This document shows positions 1 to 17,060 of a DNA stretch of 64,000 bases, piece after piece. The notes beneath the pieces are model-generated. The model had not been told where the DNA came from. It did no database searches and saw nothing but the letters and a program-made list of their open reading frames with translations. The number at the start of each line of letters is the position of its first letter. Position 1 is the stretch's first letter. Source of the DNA: Sorex araneus (Eukaryota; Chordata; Mammalia; Eulipotyphla; Soricidae). The stretch lies in the NCBI RefSeq assembly GCF_027595985.1, contig NC_073307.1:45362594-45426593 (forward strand), read 5' to 3'. Both the position numbers and the translations under genes were made by a program.

Positions 1-11
1 AATAAAAACAG

Positions 12-138
12 GTCCAGGGATATGGCTCAAGTGGTAGAGCATATGCTTTGTGTATGTGAGATTCTTGGTTTAATTACTGGCATACACGGCCCCCTGGATC
101 TTAACATCACTGTGTGTGTGGCCCCCAAGATTGCAACA
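12..138 (+). mobile_element. Old tRNA-Ala-like SINE
   Basis: gggatatggctcaagtggta, gagcatatgctttgtgtatg resembles a tRNA-Ala head more closely than SINE-A does. Possibly the ancestor or an older relative. Confidence 0.65.
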
Positions 139-149
139 GCTACAGCAAA

Positions 150-770
150 TATATGGATAATGGCTAAAGAGCTGTGATCAATACCTTTAATGGATATCTG
201 TTATGAATAAAGCAATGCAGTGTATGTAAACTAATCTGTATACATATGATGGAATATTATCCAGTGTTTAAAAAGAAACCTGATATTCATAACAGTATGG
301 AGAAATCTTGAGTAAAAACTGAATTATGCTATGAATTGTCAGGAAAAAATTGCTGCATTATATACTGTATTCTATAAACACTATGCCACCAATGGGATCA
401 AGATGTAGAATCTAATAAAACTCAAACTCATAGAAACAGAGAGCATTTTGATGGTCCCTATAATGGATGGGTAGTGGGAAAAATATAAATGGTAAAAGGT
501 AACAAGCTTTCAGTTATTAAACCATTAAGTACTGTGGATCTAACATATATAATGACCCCTCTGGTTTATAATATTGTATTGTTTCTAAGTTGATGAGAGT
601 ATGTCTCAAAAGTTCTCACTAAAAATGGTAATTATGTGAGGTAATGGACGTGTTAATTAACTTTATTGTGGCAATCATTTCATAATGTATACATGTGTCA
701 AATCATCACATTACAGCCTTTACACTTATGCAATGTTTATACCAATTATATTTCCATGAAGCTGGAAAAA
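150..770 (+). mobile_element. L1M-type 3'UTR
   Basis: ctcatagaaacagagagca, gtaattatgtgaggtaatgg, caatcatttcataatgtata match the well-known placental L1MA/MB 3'UTR in order. Confidence 0.85.
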
Positions 771-1181
771 TGAACTTTGATACAGTTTCTGGAAAATAAG
801 GTAGGTAGTCCGATACCATTATGAAAAGTGATATCTATTTTTTAATATTCAATAGGTGTTCACTCTTTGGTTAGTCACCTGTATTATTAAAGATTCTTTG
901 TGTTGTATGCAGATTTATTCTAAGCAAAAGGAGGAAGACAGGCAAACACACTTGAGATTTATTGAGAATACACTGCAGTTTATTTTCAGAGTCCAAAAGC
1001 TTGTGAGAGGCAGAGCCCAAAAGAGTAACTAAAAAAAACAAAAAACAGAAAACTTTTATTTTTCTTCACAAATTTAGAAAAAAAAAATTGGTTTTATTCT
1101 AAATTAGACCACTGTCTTAATGATACTGGGCTGCAAGAATTGATTCAGGTCTTCTTGCACAGATAAAGTGATTTGGGGAGA

Positions 1182-1362
1182 TTTTTTTTTCTTTTTTTGC
1201 TTTTTGGGTCACCCCCGGTGATACGTAGGAGTTACTTCTGGCTCTGCACTCAGGAATTACCCCTAGGGGTGCTCAGGGGACCATACGGGATGCTGGGAAT
1301 TGAACCTGGGTTAGCCGAGTGCAGGGCAAACGCCCTCCCTGCCGTGCTATCGCTCCAGCCCC
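1182..1362 (-). mobile_element. SINE-A, full length
   Basis: T-run, tttttgggtcacccccggtg, head tgctatcgctccagcccc. Near-repeat ttggggaga / ttgggagaa flanks. Confidence 0.94.
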
Positions 1363-2556
1363 TTGGGAGAATTTTTCAGAGTCACCTGGGTCAAGATTTA
1401 CAGAGGTGTAATCCTCTTTAACCTCACTGGGCAAGCATCATGGTCATGCTGCCGAAGCCTCCCTCTGCTGAAGGAGCGGAGAACAAACGACAGCCACACT
1501 GCATCCCCCTCCCTGACACTCAGGAATTAACTTTGTTACTTTTCTGAAAGGTCTGTTTCTAGTTTGGCGCCCAAGAAATCAGGTTCACATTTCCAAGAAG
1601 GCTGTAGGGCATGTTTTAACTCTGAAACCATTTTATTTTTATGGGTTAGGAACTTGCTTTCAGAGTGAGGCTCAGATCAACTTTCAGTCACTTACTGCTT
1701 GGGACCAAGACTTCAGACTGGCTATTTCATCTGGGTCTTAGTTTCTTTATTTTGAGCTCTTGTGTATTGGCTAACAATACTTTATTTTTTTTTTAGATTT
1801 GTCTTATTTTCTGTAGCAATAGAAATTTTAAACAGGCTCAGGAAAAAGTCCTGCCACTGGCAGAGTCATTCGAGAGAAGTGACTCCCAAAGAAGACACAT
1901 TTATTCTTCTTTCTAGAAACGAAATATCCGAGGCATGGTGTTCAAAAATTAAGCTGTACTTGGGAGATGACAGCGCCTGAATTCTGAGAACTTGTTAGGA
2001 GCTGCTTTGAGGCCTCTGTCCTGGAGGACTCGTAAGCAGGAGAACTGGAAAAGCAGGATTCGGCTGCCTTTGGATTACTCTGGAGCCCTGTAGGTGTGTC
2101 CTTAGAAACACAAGTCAGAGAGAGACAATTACCAGCTAGAGCAGGTTTAAGACAGACAAATACTAAGACCTTTGAGACTAACATCTGCATCCCTCTGCAT
2201 TTAAAAGTGTGAGATGAAAAAGTGTGATGTGATTGCAAAGTCAGCCCTCATAATAATATTTGAGTACACAAGCAACATCAACAAAAAAAAATCTGAGATA
2301 TTTAAGGCAAGACTCAGCAACAGGAATGGAGGGAAAATGCACATAGATTGAGCAGAGGAATTTAATTCAGCAGTTTCCTGGTAAACAGTCAAAGAAATAG
2401 CAGAAGTTTTGATTAGGAACTTAGATTAGGTAAGGGGTCTGATGACAGGAGTGTGGTTGTTTTTGTTTTGTTTTGTTTTTTGATATTGCTCCTCTCTGCT
2501 TATCAACTGAGATTGTGTGCCTAAGAAAGAAAAAAGAATCTTTTTTGGATAATCTA
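1363..2556. other. No gene seen
   Basis: Unique-looking sequence with a weak antisense MIR at about 1670-1760 (tcagtcacttactgcttggg). Open frames are short and lack exon signals. Confidence 0.45.
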
Positions 2557-2559
2557 TTT

Positions 2560-2702
2560 TATTTTCTTGTAGGGCTACACCCAATGGTGCTCAGGGGTTT
2601 CTTCTGAATGGGTGTGCAGGGTAGCATGTGGTGCTAAGGGGATCAGACTTGTCCCTCTCTCGTGTAGAACATGTGAACAACCCATTGGGCCATCTCCCCT
2701 GT
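2560..2702 (-). mobile_element. SINE-A, old
   Basis: gggctacacccaatggtgct, ccattgggccatctcccc. Confidence 0.7.
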
Positions 2703-3696
2703 AAAGTCCTCTAAATTCCCACCCCTTCCTCCACGTGTGCCTTTTCTCTCGATCTTCTCTACACAGTCCTCCATTGTGCTAGATAATAGCTAGAATTTAG
2801 ACCGTCAGTGACTAGACAGTAGTATTCATCTCATAACACTGAGAGAGTATGACACTTAGTGGGCATGGATTAAATAAGCACTCAAGGAGTATATAAGAAA
2901 GAGGCAAATGGAGGCAAAAGGTATAAGAAAAGCAAGACTGGTATAGACATTGATCTCTACCTATCATTCTTAATTTAGGAAATACCTAGAGCACTGACCA
3001 CATTATATAAGTGAAACAGTATTACTATTTAAACATTGCTATTGAACCAATTAATTCTAATATGATGACTCACTGTTGATTATGAGACAATTATACAAAT
3101 ACAACTTTTAAAAGTCCTCATTAAACGCAGAGTCATTAGGGTTTAAAGGGATTCTACTAATCAAACTGTCTGTTCTTAATCTCTCCACAGAAACTTCCTT
3201 TTCTCCAGGCTAACTGAAAGACAAAATTTAGTATTTCTGTTTTTCTGGGGCTCAAACTCAAAGCCTCACATTAGCAGGATGTATATGGCACCACTTAAGC
3301 CATATTTCTAGCTGCTGGTCTATTCTATTTTTAATATTAGAGGATTTTATGTTATTAAAATTATATACATTTTAGGTATAGAATATTATGAATCAACATT
3401 TTTATATCAATTCAACAATAAAAGTCCAATTCTACTATGTTCAACCACATATTCAAAAAATTAAAGTTAAATTTTCAATTTAGGGGTGGAGAGAGAGCCT
3501 CCCAAGAAGTGCTCAGGGGAAACTCCCAGTGATATTTGACCCAGTGTTAGGCCCAGAGGATGTGGTACTATTGAGGCATAGCTGTTCTCGGATTATCACC
3601 CTCCACCCCCCCACAACAGTATTTGGGGCCTTCCAGAGTCACATTCAGATATGTCTGAGGAAACTTATTTTTTTCATATTCCTCCTCCTCCTCCTC

Positions 3697-3940
3697 CTCA
3701 TCATCATCATCCTATTGGTTGTTGAATTTCTCGAGTGGTCTCAGTAATGTCTCCATTCGTCCTACCCCTGAGATATTAGCAGCCTCTCTTTACTCGTCTT
3801 TCCCAATGGTGCCGTATTGGAGGCTCTTTCAGGGTCAGAGGAATGAGACCCAGCATTGTTACTGGTTTTGGCATATGAATACACCGTGGGGAGTTTGCAA
3901 GGCTGTTCCATGTGGGCCGGAAACTATCATATTTCTAGAT
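3697..3940 (-). mobile_element. SINE-C tail part
   Basis: (atc)n tail, tttctcgagtggtctcagta, tctccattcgtcctaccc, ggctctttcagggtcagagg. Confidence 0.8.
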
Positions 3941-4054
3941 AGGTTATTCTTCATTGCTCATTATGGACCATTTGCCCATGAATCCACTAAAAGTTTTTTA
4001 GGTGCAGTGCTAAAGTTTTAGAATTAAGATGTGAAACAAATTCCTCACATTCTT

Positions 4055-4195
4055 AACATTAGTAATCAAGAAAGTGAGACTCCAGGAGGCTAAGTGACCT
4101 CTGTATGGCCATACAAGCAATAAGAGGGCAAATACGGCGTGTATCTTCACTCTGTCTTTACATTTTCTAACTTCATGTTGCATTACCTATTAAAT
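4055..4195 (+). repeat. MIR fragment
   Basis: gtgagactccaggaggctaa, gtgacctctgtatggccata match the MIR core. Confidence 0.7.
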
Positions 4196-4199
4196 GGCT

Positions 4200-6000
4200 C
4201 ATCAATTGAGACTCTGAAGAGGCACTACAGGGACTTGGGAGATGGGTAGCAATAAGCAAAGGTATATGTCAACGTCTTGAATGAAAACAAAGACACTTGC
4301 AACAAGAGGTAGGATATTTTCTGAAGACAGAAATGTAAGAATGCAAACAGGTGTTTTTAGAAGTTTAGTAGTTGACTTTGTGGATGGTAGTCAGGATACC
4401 TGGGATGGGTATATCTAAATCTCAGTGTCAAAGTGTGATTTTGATTTCTTGAAACTCATGGAAAAGAAAGGACTAAGTTTTAGAGCATGTTATAGTAGAT
4501 TCCTGAGGTTATGGTAATCACAGCCAAGTTATGAAACGGAGTCAGTAGTGTAAAGGAGCGTTCCCAGATCAGATATGAAATAGTAGTGCTTGGGAAAGGC
4601 CACGTTTCCTGGAGATGCATGTAAGTTAACTCAATTAACTAAAGGGATAGTGTTTTATTTCTATGGGCACCTGGAGGCATGTCTAAGATCATATCAGTTA
4701 ATCACCATTCTCTGCAGCCTCCTCCCCACTATTCTACTCTGTTCTCTAGCAGCACTGTCGCTTATGGTAGAACAGATTCTGGGATTGGGATATGTTTTAG
4801 TTCAGCCTCTCTCTTCACTTAGGAACTAGGTTATATTAATGAATCCTTCCAGCATTTATTTTCTTAAAAATTATAGAATAATCCCTATATTTTACAAGGA
4901 TGCAAGAATTAAATGATGTAGGTAACACATATATAGCCCTTAGCCTGATTCCTACAGCAAAATAAGTTAAACAGCTCAGGATAACTAGTGGTATAAATAA
5001 TTGCTTTTATGGTCCTAACATTTTTGTTTTATATTTCAGTATCTGTGATTGAGAGAGACAAATAAAGAAGCAGCAGAACTTTTGGTTGTTATTTCTTCAG
5101 TGGCCTCTTCTTTCTTTTTCTTTTTGATTCATAAAGCCACAAATGTATATAAATTTCACTGTGTCAGATTAGAGACACCGATCGTACTTACGCTTGGAAT
5201 TAGGTTTAGCAAATCTCAGACCCCACGTGTAACTAATTGTGTGAGTTTGCATTTCAGTGTGTGTAAGCCCTGCACTTTTTAGATGGGACTTATAGAGATG
5301 AATGCCAATCACATCTCTGGTGGGCCAATTCCTTATAGATTGGTGACAACGATCAGGTTCTTCCCATCCCCAGTGTATACTTGTTTGACATCACAACTAT
5401 ACACCCTCCTCTATGAGAATCTTAAGTCAGTGATTTTGAGATGATATAAATACTTCTATTTAAATCAATTTAAAAAGAGAAAGTACAAACAAAGCTTTTC
5501 TGCATATAGCTAAGCATTGGTGCTCAAGTTCATGATCTGAAATATGAGCTAGGAAAAAGAAATGAGCAAATACAAATTATTTTATAGAAAAATGAAATAC
5601 AAATTAAGACATCATTGTAAAACCATTTTTGTCCTATTACACTTCAAAAATTATGAACACAGTTAACAATGTTTGGTCAGGATATGGAATATGAATTTTT
5701 CAGACTATGCTAGTGACACTGCAAAACTCCATAACCACTTTGAAAAAAGTTTTTTTAACAGATTCACTGTGTGTATGTGCTTATTCATTTCAGAAATCAC
5801 ATCTGAGGAGATTGGCAAGTCTAAAAGGGAGGCCCAGAAAAGATAAATTTGCCCAATATGCTACTTTTCACACAAAAAATTGCAAGTTAAAAATCACCTG
5901 GGGTGGTCATTTTGATGAGCTTTCTCCTGCTTTCTCACCAAATCCCCAAAATCCTCTTGAAAAGAAAAAGAAAAACAATTAAAATTTAGAATAAACAGGA
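4200..6000. other. No gene seen
   Basis: AT-rich unique-looking sequence. Open frames (longest about 91 codons) show no recognisable domain. Confidence 0.45.
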
Positions 6001-6016
6001 ATGTTAGAATGATTTT

Positions 6017-6049
6017 AAAGTGTACCTCATACTATTTGAGGTACACTTT
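6017..6049. repeat. Perfect 13-bp hairpin
   Basis: aaagtgtacctca, loop tactatt, tgaggtacacttt. No flanking repeat recognised. Confidence 0.75.
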
Positions 6050-6299
6050 TCTTCTATGTCAGAAAGATGCTATGAAATATCCACAGCACTTCAGTTAACA
6101 AGTCATTATTGCATCGTTTATTGTACTGAAAATACTTTAATAAGCAGCTATCTATTCATGTGTAAGTTTAGGTAGTTCATCGTTAATCTAAAAGATAGGA
6201 ATATCTTCATTTATTTGTTCAGTAATATATGCCTAGAATAATGCCTGATATATAGTTTGATTTATAAATAACTGCTTAATTGACAAACTAATAAATTGG

Positions 6300-6462
6300 A
6301 GGGTGGACCACACTAGCAGTCCTCCGGGCTTACTGCTGTCTCTGTGCATAAGGATGACTCCTGGCAGTACTCTGTCTGGGAACCATACGAGTGCTGGTGA
6401 TTGAGTCAAGGTTGACCATGTGCAAGGCAAGCACTTACCTGCTGTGCCATCTTTCTGGCCCC
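6300..6462 (-). mobile_element. SINE-A, old
   Basis: ggaccacactagcagtcctc, ctgctgtgccatctttctgg. Confidence 0.8.
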
Positions 6463-7087
6463 AGTAAGTAAACAATTTTTAAATTTATTTTTACATATTA
6501 TGAAATCTCTGAAGCTCAAAGGGAAACTTGTTTAAGTCATAAAGCTGGTAAGGACTGAAGCAAGGAGAGACATAAACAGTTTAATGACATTAATAAAATA
6601 AGCTCAGGAAACTAGTCAATGGACTTGAAGGAAAGGGATGACATAGAAGTATATCTAGTGATAGATTAGTGAGTACATAGATTTGAGGCAATGCAAAGCA
6701 AGAAGATTCAAAGAAGACTGAGGCTTCTGGATTCTAGGGGATGGGAGCTTGGCTAGCATAGATCAGGAACTTGGGAAGGAAAGAAGATTTGTAAAAGAGA
6801 CTTGGGTGTAGGTGAGTTGAGTTAGAAGCATTGTTGGAAAACCTAGGTGAGGTTTTGTAGAGAGCAATTAGTCATTTCAGTATATAATTGATGGAAATAT
6901 GAATTAGGTTGGAGTCTAATCTGTATTTTGCAAGCAGTGGAACAATGGGTGTTACTTTGGTTCACAGTTTCTTCTTTGTACATATCAACAATTAGAAGAA
7001 CCAACAGTTGCAATAACCACAATAAGACAAATAACAATACAGATGGTTTCATACTTAAAAATAAATATTTGTAAGTTTCAACAATTT

Positions 7088-7436
7088 GTCCTTCAGTAGA
7101 GACAAGGGTTAGGAAGACTACTCCATGATTGGAAGCTTGCCTCATGAGGGAATCTCTAAGTCAATGATGGTTGGAGGGATCACTTGGATAATGTGTGCTG
7201 AAAGTTGATAAAGGACTAAGCACGATGACCTCTCAGTATCTGTACTACAAACCATAATACCCCCAAAGTATAGAGAGAGAGTCAAAAGGAAATTATATGC
7301 CATACAGGCAGGGTGAGGGGTAGAAAATGTACACTGGTGGAGGGATGGGTGTTCAATCATTATATGACTGAAACTCAACCATGAAAGCTTTGTAACTCTA
7401 TCTCACAGTGATTCAATAAAAATATTTCTTTAAAAG
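7088..7436 (+). mobile_element. L1 3'UTR end
   Basis: catgattggaagcttgcctc, actggtggagggatgggtgt, gattcaataaaa tail. Confidence 0.88.
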
Positions 7437-8336
7437 TTTGTCCATGAGGACTGTATATCCTGCTCATACAGGTGATAATATATTAATTTTTTATAGAACC
7501 TAGATTATAAATTATTGCATGGTTTATGAAAGGTCTTCTATATAGAAGTGGTTCTTAATCTGTTACTGAGAATAAGAACTATATCTAGAGAAATGCAAAA
7601 AATTCACATCTACACACAAAATGAATATGAAAGTAGACAATCAGATGTAAAAGCCTGCATTTTGTGTAAGTTCTCTAGGGAATTCTGAAGCAGGTGAGAT
7701 ACTAGTCTGTTCAGAGGTCTATGAAGAAGAGAATGGGAGATCAAAGATTTAGAAGGGGTGACGACTAAAGATGGACAACAGGAAACTAAGGAAGAATTTG
7801 ATCCTGGAGTGCTGAAACTGAGATATTAGTGTGGGTAGAATGAAGAAGAGAGGTACAGAGAAGTATAAAGCCAAAGCTTTGTATGTAGGATTTATATGTA
7901 GACCGAAACAAGATGCTTCAGGAATTAGGCACTTGGATTTTGCAAAGGAATGAGAACATTGGGAAGACTGCTCTGTCACGTTCTAACACAATTCCTGGTT
8001 TTCCTAACAAGATCTCTTGCTGTGAGAGTCACAAACACTTCTCTATGGCTTCAATTAACTGTGATCTTTGCTACTTTCCCAACTTTAGCTAGAAAATATA
8101 GACAGGACATATCACACCACTTGCTCGTGAACACTACTATCTACCACCTTCACCAAAGATTTATAGTGTAACTTTCAATGTCATCCAGTAATATATCACC
8201 TGTGTCTAGATCAAACCTGCTTTCTCTCCCCTAGTCCAGTGTTCTTCCTGCTTGATTCTGAGATAAAAGATGTCTTATTGAACCACTTGATTGGCATGTG
8301 TCAAACCCCAGGAAGTTCAGGGGATTCATTCAGAGG

Positions 8337-8415
8337 CATATATATATATGTATATATATATGTGTGCGTGTGTGTATGTCTATATATATGTATGTGTATA
8401 TATTATACATAAATG
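8337..8415 (+). repeat. (TA)n/(TG)n microsatellite
   Basis: Mixed TATATG and TGTG units, 130 bp from C5orf46 exon 2 on its intron 2 side. Confidence 0.92.
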
Positions 8416-8554
8416 TATATTTTAATGAGGGCAACACTTTTCTATCAGAATAATACAGTTATATGTACCACGATTTTGTTTCTTATTCATTTTAATATAA
8501 CGAGGTCATTGCTAACAACAAACTGGACAAAAGCACCATTTGTCTCAGTGCTTA

Positions 8555-12527
<3,973 letters not shown>

Positions 12528-12587
12528 GTTGCAGCACTGAGTACTGCTGTAAGATAAGTTGTGCAGATACACATGAAGCCTTACTCC

Positions 12588-12595
12588 ATTTATAG
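12588..12595 (-). promoter_or_regulatory. TATA box of C5orf46
   Basis: CTATAAAT on the minus strand lies about 60 nt upstream of the ATG. A start site about 30 nt downstream, near 12560, would leave a 5'UTR of roughly 30 nt. A second AT-rich stretch lies just upstream. The spacing fits a tissue-restricted TATA promoter. Confidence 0.7.
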
Positions 12596-12599
12596 GTTT

Positions 12600-13015
12600 T
12601 TATAAGTGACATCATCTCCTTTGGAATTTAGGCTGTTGCACAAGATACAGCTTGCTCTTGAATATCTAATACTGTGCAGTGCTCTGTCTTTCAAACAATA
12701 AAATCATTTTATAGGGAAAGAAAAGCCCTCATGGTTTTTCTAATGTGTGAGTAGCACTGGGATAACTTTTGGAGGCAGTTGCATGGCCAGTGCAGCAGAT
12801 CTGATGGACATTTGACACTGCTCAGTGCCAAAGAAAATAAACATAAATCAGGTGGACGAGGTGGACATATCCACTACCTGCTGTTCTTTGCTTCTTCTAT
12901 TTCCATGCTCTTAGCTAATTCCCAGTCCCATTACAAAGCTCATATATTGGTATTTGCCCACCCCATTCTTCCCCCACCCCCCCACAACTCCTGGGAGATG
13001 TTCTCCATGGTTCCC
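12600..13015. other. No gene seen upstream of C5orf46
   Basis: 5' flank of C5orf46. No recognised repeat in the first 400 bp, so it is the likely place for its proximal regulatory sequence. Confidence 0.5.
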
Positions 13016-13019
13016 ACTT

Positions 13020-13268
13020 ATTTATACTAATTCTACAGAGTCAGATTGAATTACTCCTCCTATGTGAAGCCTTCTTGGCAATCCTGTCTGTTAGAGATAA
13101 ATAGTTTCTCCATTAATTTCTATATACCATTTGCATTTTTTGTTTAGGAACTAAATACTTTTAATATCTGCCTTCTCTGTCTCCTTTTAAAACCTATAGA
13201 TCTCTTTAGGGTAGAATCCGTTTTTCACTTCTGAATCCTCATGAAACCCAAGAGAGTGTGGATATTGG
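13020..13268 (+). repeat. L2 3' end fragment
   Basis: tgtgaagccttcttggcaat and tttagggtagaatccg follow the L2 3' end order. Confidence 0.6.
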
Positions 13269-13673
13269 TCTCAGCTTTGACTTCATTTTCAGAGAAACTT
13301 ATTCTCGTGTTTCTAGGCAGAGTTAGATGATTCACTCCTAATCTTGATTGAGACCCTTTTAAAGGTTTCTCTCAATAGGTTGTAGGCAACCAAGGTCAGC
13401 AATGTTTTCCTGTGCTCCCCTGCACTTCATCCAAGAGCTGAAGACATTTATATCTTAGAAAATTTGTAAATTACTTGTATTCAGTGAAAAGAAAAATTGA
13501 GTATGAGATATTGTTTGTATCTTAGACATAAACTGCTCTTCCTTTTGGATACACTCTAAACTAAATGATACTGGTTATATTACAGAATACTACAAAATCA
13601 ATTAATTGAGATGAGGACTACATGGTTCCTAAACTTATACCAATACCAAACTTATACTAAAATTTAGACCAAT

Positions 13674-14098
13674 CACTGTATCACTGTCATCCCGTTGCTC
13701 ATCGATTTGCTCGAGCGGACACCAGTAACGTATCCATTGTGAGATTTGTTGTTACTGTTTTTGACATATAGAATACACCATGGGGGGGGCGGAGCGATAG
13801 CACAGCGGGTAGGGCGTTTGCCTTGCACGCGGCCGACCCGGGTTCGATCCCCAGCATCCCATATGGTCCCCCAAGCACTGCCAGGAGCAATTCCTGAGTG
13901 CAGAGCCAGCAGTAACCCCTGAGTATCGCTGGGTGTGACCCAAAAAGAAAAAAAAAAGAATACACCATGGGGAGCTTGCCAGGCTTACTGAGAATATCTA
14001 CAAATATTCTCGGTAGCTTGCTGGGCTTCTCAGAGAGGGACAGAGGAATTGAACCCAGGTTGGCCACGTGCAAGGCAAACGCCCTACCCACTGTGTTA
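13674..14098 (-). mobile_element. SINE-B split by a SINE-A
   Basis: Tail atcactgtatcactgtcatc, body interrupted at 13783-13956, resuming to head gccctacccactgtg. Confidence 0.92.
13769..13970 (+). mobile_element. SINE-A nested in SINE-B, with TSD
   Basis: Near-consensus body. TSD agaatacaccatgg at 13769-13782 and again after the A-tail. Proves SINE-A jumped after this SINE-B. Confidence 0.94.
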
Positions 14099-14347
14099 TT
14101 TAGAATTGATAAGTTGGAACTTGTTCAAAAAAGATATTTGTCATTCTCAGTACTATACCCTGCCTGCAATAATTTTGTCATAAAATTATGAATAAAAGGT
14201 AATATGGGCATACATGTGTTCATATGATAGTTTTATACGGGAACCTTTCAGCTACACTCCTCTCCAGAATCTTAGACCAATTTTGACCAATATTTATACA
14301 AAAATATAACCAACAAAATATATATTGAATAAAGTCATAATTTTGAT

Positions 14348-14515
14348 GAGGCTAGAGTGTAAAGCAAGTGTAAAAAGTAAAGCCAGTGAGGTGCTTGCTT
14401 TACATTCTGTCAACCCAAGGTTGATCGCCAGCATTCCCTGACCACTGCCAAGAGTGATTCTTGAGTGTAGAGGCAGGAATAAGCCCTGGGTATCACCAGG
14501 TGTGACCCCCAAAAA
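14348..14515 (+). mobile_element. SINE-A, old
   Basis: gaggtgcttgctttacattc, gaccactgccaagagtgatt, poly(A). Confidence 0.82.
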
Positions 14516-15029
14516 ATAATTTTGAAAGAAAAGGATTTGGGTAGCAGTTCTGTCAGTTATTGTCTGTGACTTTCTGATAACTGAATGATAGCGTGTTTAT
14601 ACACACCTCAGTTAATTCATTTGAAATATTGAGCCATATTATTATTTACTGATTATTAAGAAATAGAAAGGATAAAACATCTGATGAACTGTAAAGAATA
14701 CTTTATGTATTCTATGTTAATAGCTGTTCAGAAACTAACTTATCCTCTATTGATACAAGCTAGTAAATTTGACTGCAGGTAAAGAAGACATTGAATTTAT
14801 ACAAGACGGATTTTCCTAAGCTGGGAAGAGGAAGATGAGGGTCTTTGAGAATGACATTTTAGTTTGGTAAGAAGACAGCAAATGAAAGGAATATAGTGTG
14901 CTTGAATTCCCACAGATATTTCCATGATAGTTATCAGATTTCTTTCTCAGGGTAGGATAGCATTGACGTTTTGCTTGGTAATATTATACAAATTTTTTTT
15001 TGTGTGTATTATTGCCAGAAACATGTGCT

Positions 15030-15260
15030 TTGGGATCTAACTGGACCAAATACAACTCAGCTAGAGTTTCAAATTTTCCATTTTCTAAGATGTGTGACCT
15101 TCCAACTTTAGAAGCATTTCTATTTTTTCCTGTGCTTTGAATCCAATGTCTACAAAATATGTATAATAATATTCATTTGGGCTATTATGAGGATTGAATG
15201 ACAAACTAAATGTAAGCAGTATAAACCAAGTGAAAAATGAGCTATAGGCTTGCTTTTCTA
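15030..15260 (-). repeat. MIR-like fragment
   Basis: ctaagatgtgtgaccttcca and gggctattatgaggattgaa match antisense MIR order. Confidence 0.6.
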
Positions 15261-15356
15261 GCTCAGTGTAATCTAGTCTAGTTTGACCTATCCAATCTTT
15301 AGCTGTTGCAGAGAAGGGAGTGACAGTTAGCTATGCAAGAAACATTGGAACCAACA

Positions 15357-15428
15357 TGATAATAATGATAATGATGATGATGATAGTAATGATGATCGTG
15401 ATGATATGATAATAATAATAATGGTGAT
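15357..15428 (+). repeat. (GAT/AAT)n microsatellite
   Basis: Imperfect gat/aat trinucleotide run. Confidence 0.93.
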
Positions 15429-15439
15429 AAACGGATGCT

Positions 15440-15640
15440 GCACAGACGTTAAACTAGATGCATAGCAACAAAGTTGCTGGGAGGCTGCCATTGTTATCCT
15501 CATTTATTTTTTATAAGGAAATTCAAGGCTGGAGAAATAGTGTGTTTTCCCCAGGGTTACAAGTCTTCCAAGATGCAGAGCAAGGAATTGAACTCAGTAA
15601 CATGTGGCTTAAAAGTTAATGCTCTAAATTACTAATATAT
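15440..15640 (+). repeat. MIR, long copy
   Basis: ttgttatcctcatttatttt, gggttacaagtcttccaaga, gcaaggaattgaactcagta. Confidence 0.75.
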
Positions 15641-16159
15641 AATGCTGCACTGGTATGTGCCACTGGCTTGAAGTCTGGGTCCATAAGGGAACACCATAGT
15701 CACAATCTCTTTGTCCTAAGATTTTATTAATCCCTACTCAGTTTTTCCTATTAGAGAATAAGAATAAAGTATAAGACTCCAGTTTAGATGAATATCAGCT
15801 ATTTTAATCTAAGTATTTCATAAATATTTCACAAAGTATACTTATTCAAAAGATCTTTTTGAGTTGGCTGAAGTTTAATTGTAACTAGAAATCCTGCATT
15901 TTTATATACTGTGCTTGACAGTCCTACCTGGAGAGAACATTATGAATGTTTGCTTGCATCAACCCTCATATGAGAGATCAAAGAACAAGATGAGGGGGTC
16001 AGAGCATTACTAAGCATAGTGTGACATGGTAAAATCATGGATAGAGAATGGAAGTTGGCTTAGGACCCAGCTTCTTTTATATTACATCTGGAGTTTATTT
16101 TCTCCCTGTATGTCTCATAAGGAACCTAGAAATCCCTTTCTTATTTTTTAAATTAAATC

Positions 16160-17060
16160 TTCTTTTTTAAGTTGTTTACAATAATTTATTGCATTCTATA
16201 TTTCAACACCAATCCCATCACTATTACACCTTCCTAAAACCATTATTTTTAATTGTCACAATCACCACCAGCCTGCCCAAATAGCAGGTCCTAAATAATT
16301 TATTTTGTATTGCTTGTTATGAATAATTAGTTAAAAATGATCCAAAAAGATTTCCTTAGAGGAAAGTGTATGAAAGTTGTTGTGTCTCATCCTGGAGCAA
16401 TTAAGCCCTTGTATAAGAGATTAATAATTAATAACATGTTGTTGCAGGTTAAGCCTTGGGTGCTAATATTTTCTTAATTGAGATTGGTTGCCTTCTACTT
16501 TATATCCCATCCAATATGGTGTGCTACTTCTGCTCTATCAGTGGTGTAGAGTATGAGATCTTTCTTCAGGAATTCTAAAATTTTGAATGGGGTGGTACAG
16601 CTGGAGTTAAATTTTTAACAGGATGGTGACTTTGAGTTTCAGAAGCATTTCTGCAGCTTGTTGATCTCTTCCAAGATTTATCTTTTAGTCTCTGGATCAT
16701 GGCTGATTAATGAGATTATATAGTACCAGAAGCAGTTCATGGGCATGACTGCAAGGCTCCCAGAAGATCAGAGGGATGGGGGAAGGTCTCCTAACCCTGA
16801 CTCCATGAGAAGCTGAAGATTTTGGTCACAAAACTCACATTCCTAAGTTTTTTAACAGATTCGTTTCTGTAAGAGGCTCATCCCAAGTCTGTGGAGTCTG
16901 ACCATGAGTGTGGCGGTGATTGTGTTCTGGAGGTTTTTGACCACAGGGGCTCTGTTTGGGCGGGTGGTGAGTAGCCCCTTTCTTGACCGTGGATCTCTCC
17001 AGCCAATGTTCAGACCAACCCTGGAAGATGTATGCAGCTGTAGGCAGGGCTTCCATTCCA
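16160..17060 (-). repeat. Composite repeat R, copy 1
   Basis: Antisense L1-like 3' end (gtttacaataatttattgca), then the module shared with copies 2 and 3, ending at gtgtggcggtgattgtgttc. Confidence 0.75.

Noticed and set aside
1-8550. Third exon of C5orf46 and SCGB3A2 exons
   Set aside because: Read through by eye for the expected Gly-Phe-Met-Glu-Phe-Asp-type continuation and for secretoglobin-like coding sequence; nothing convincing, so not annotated.
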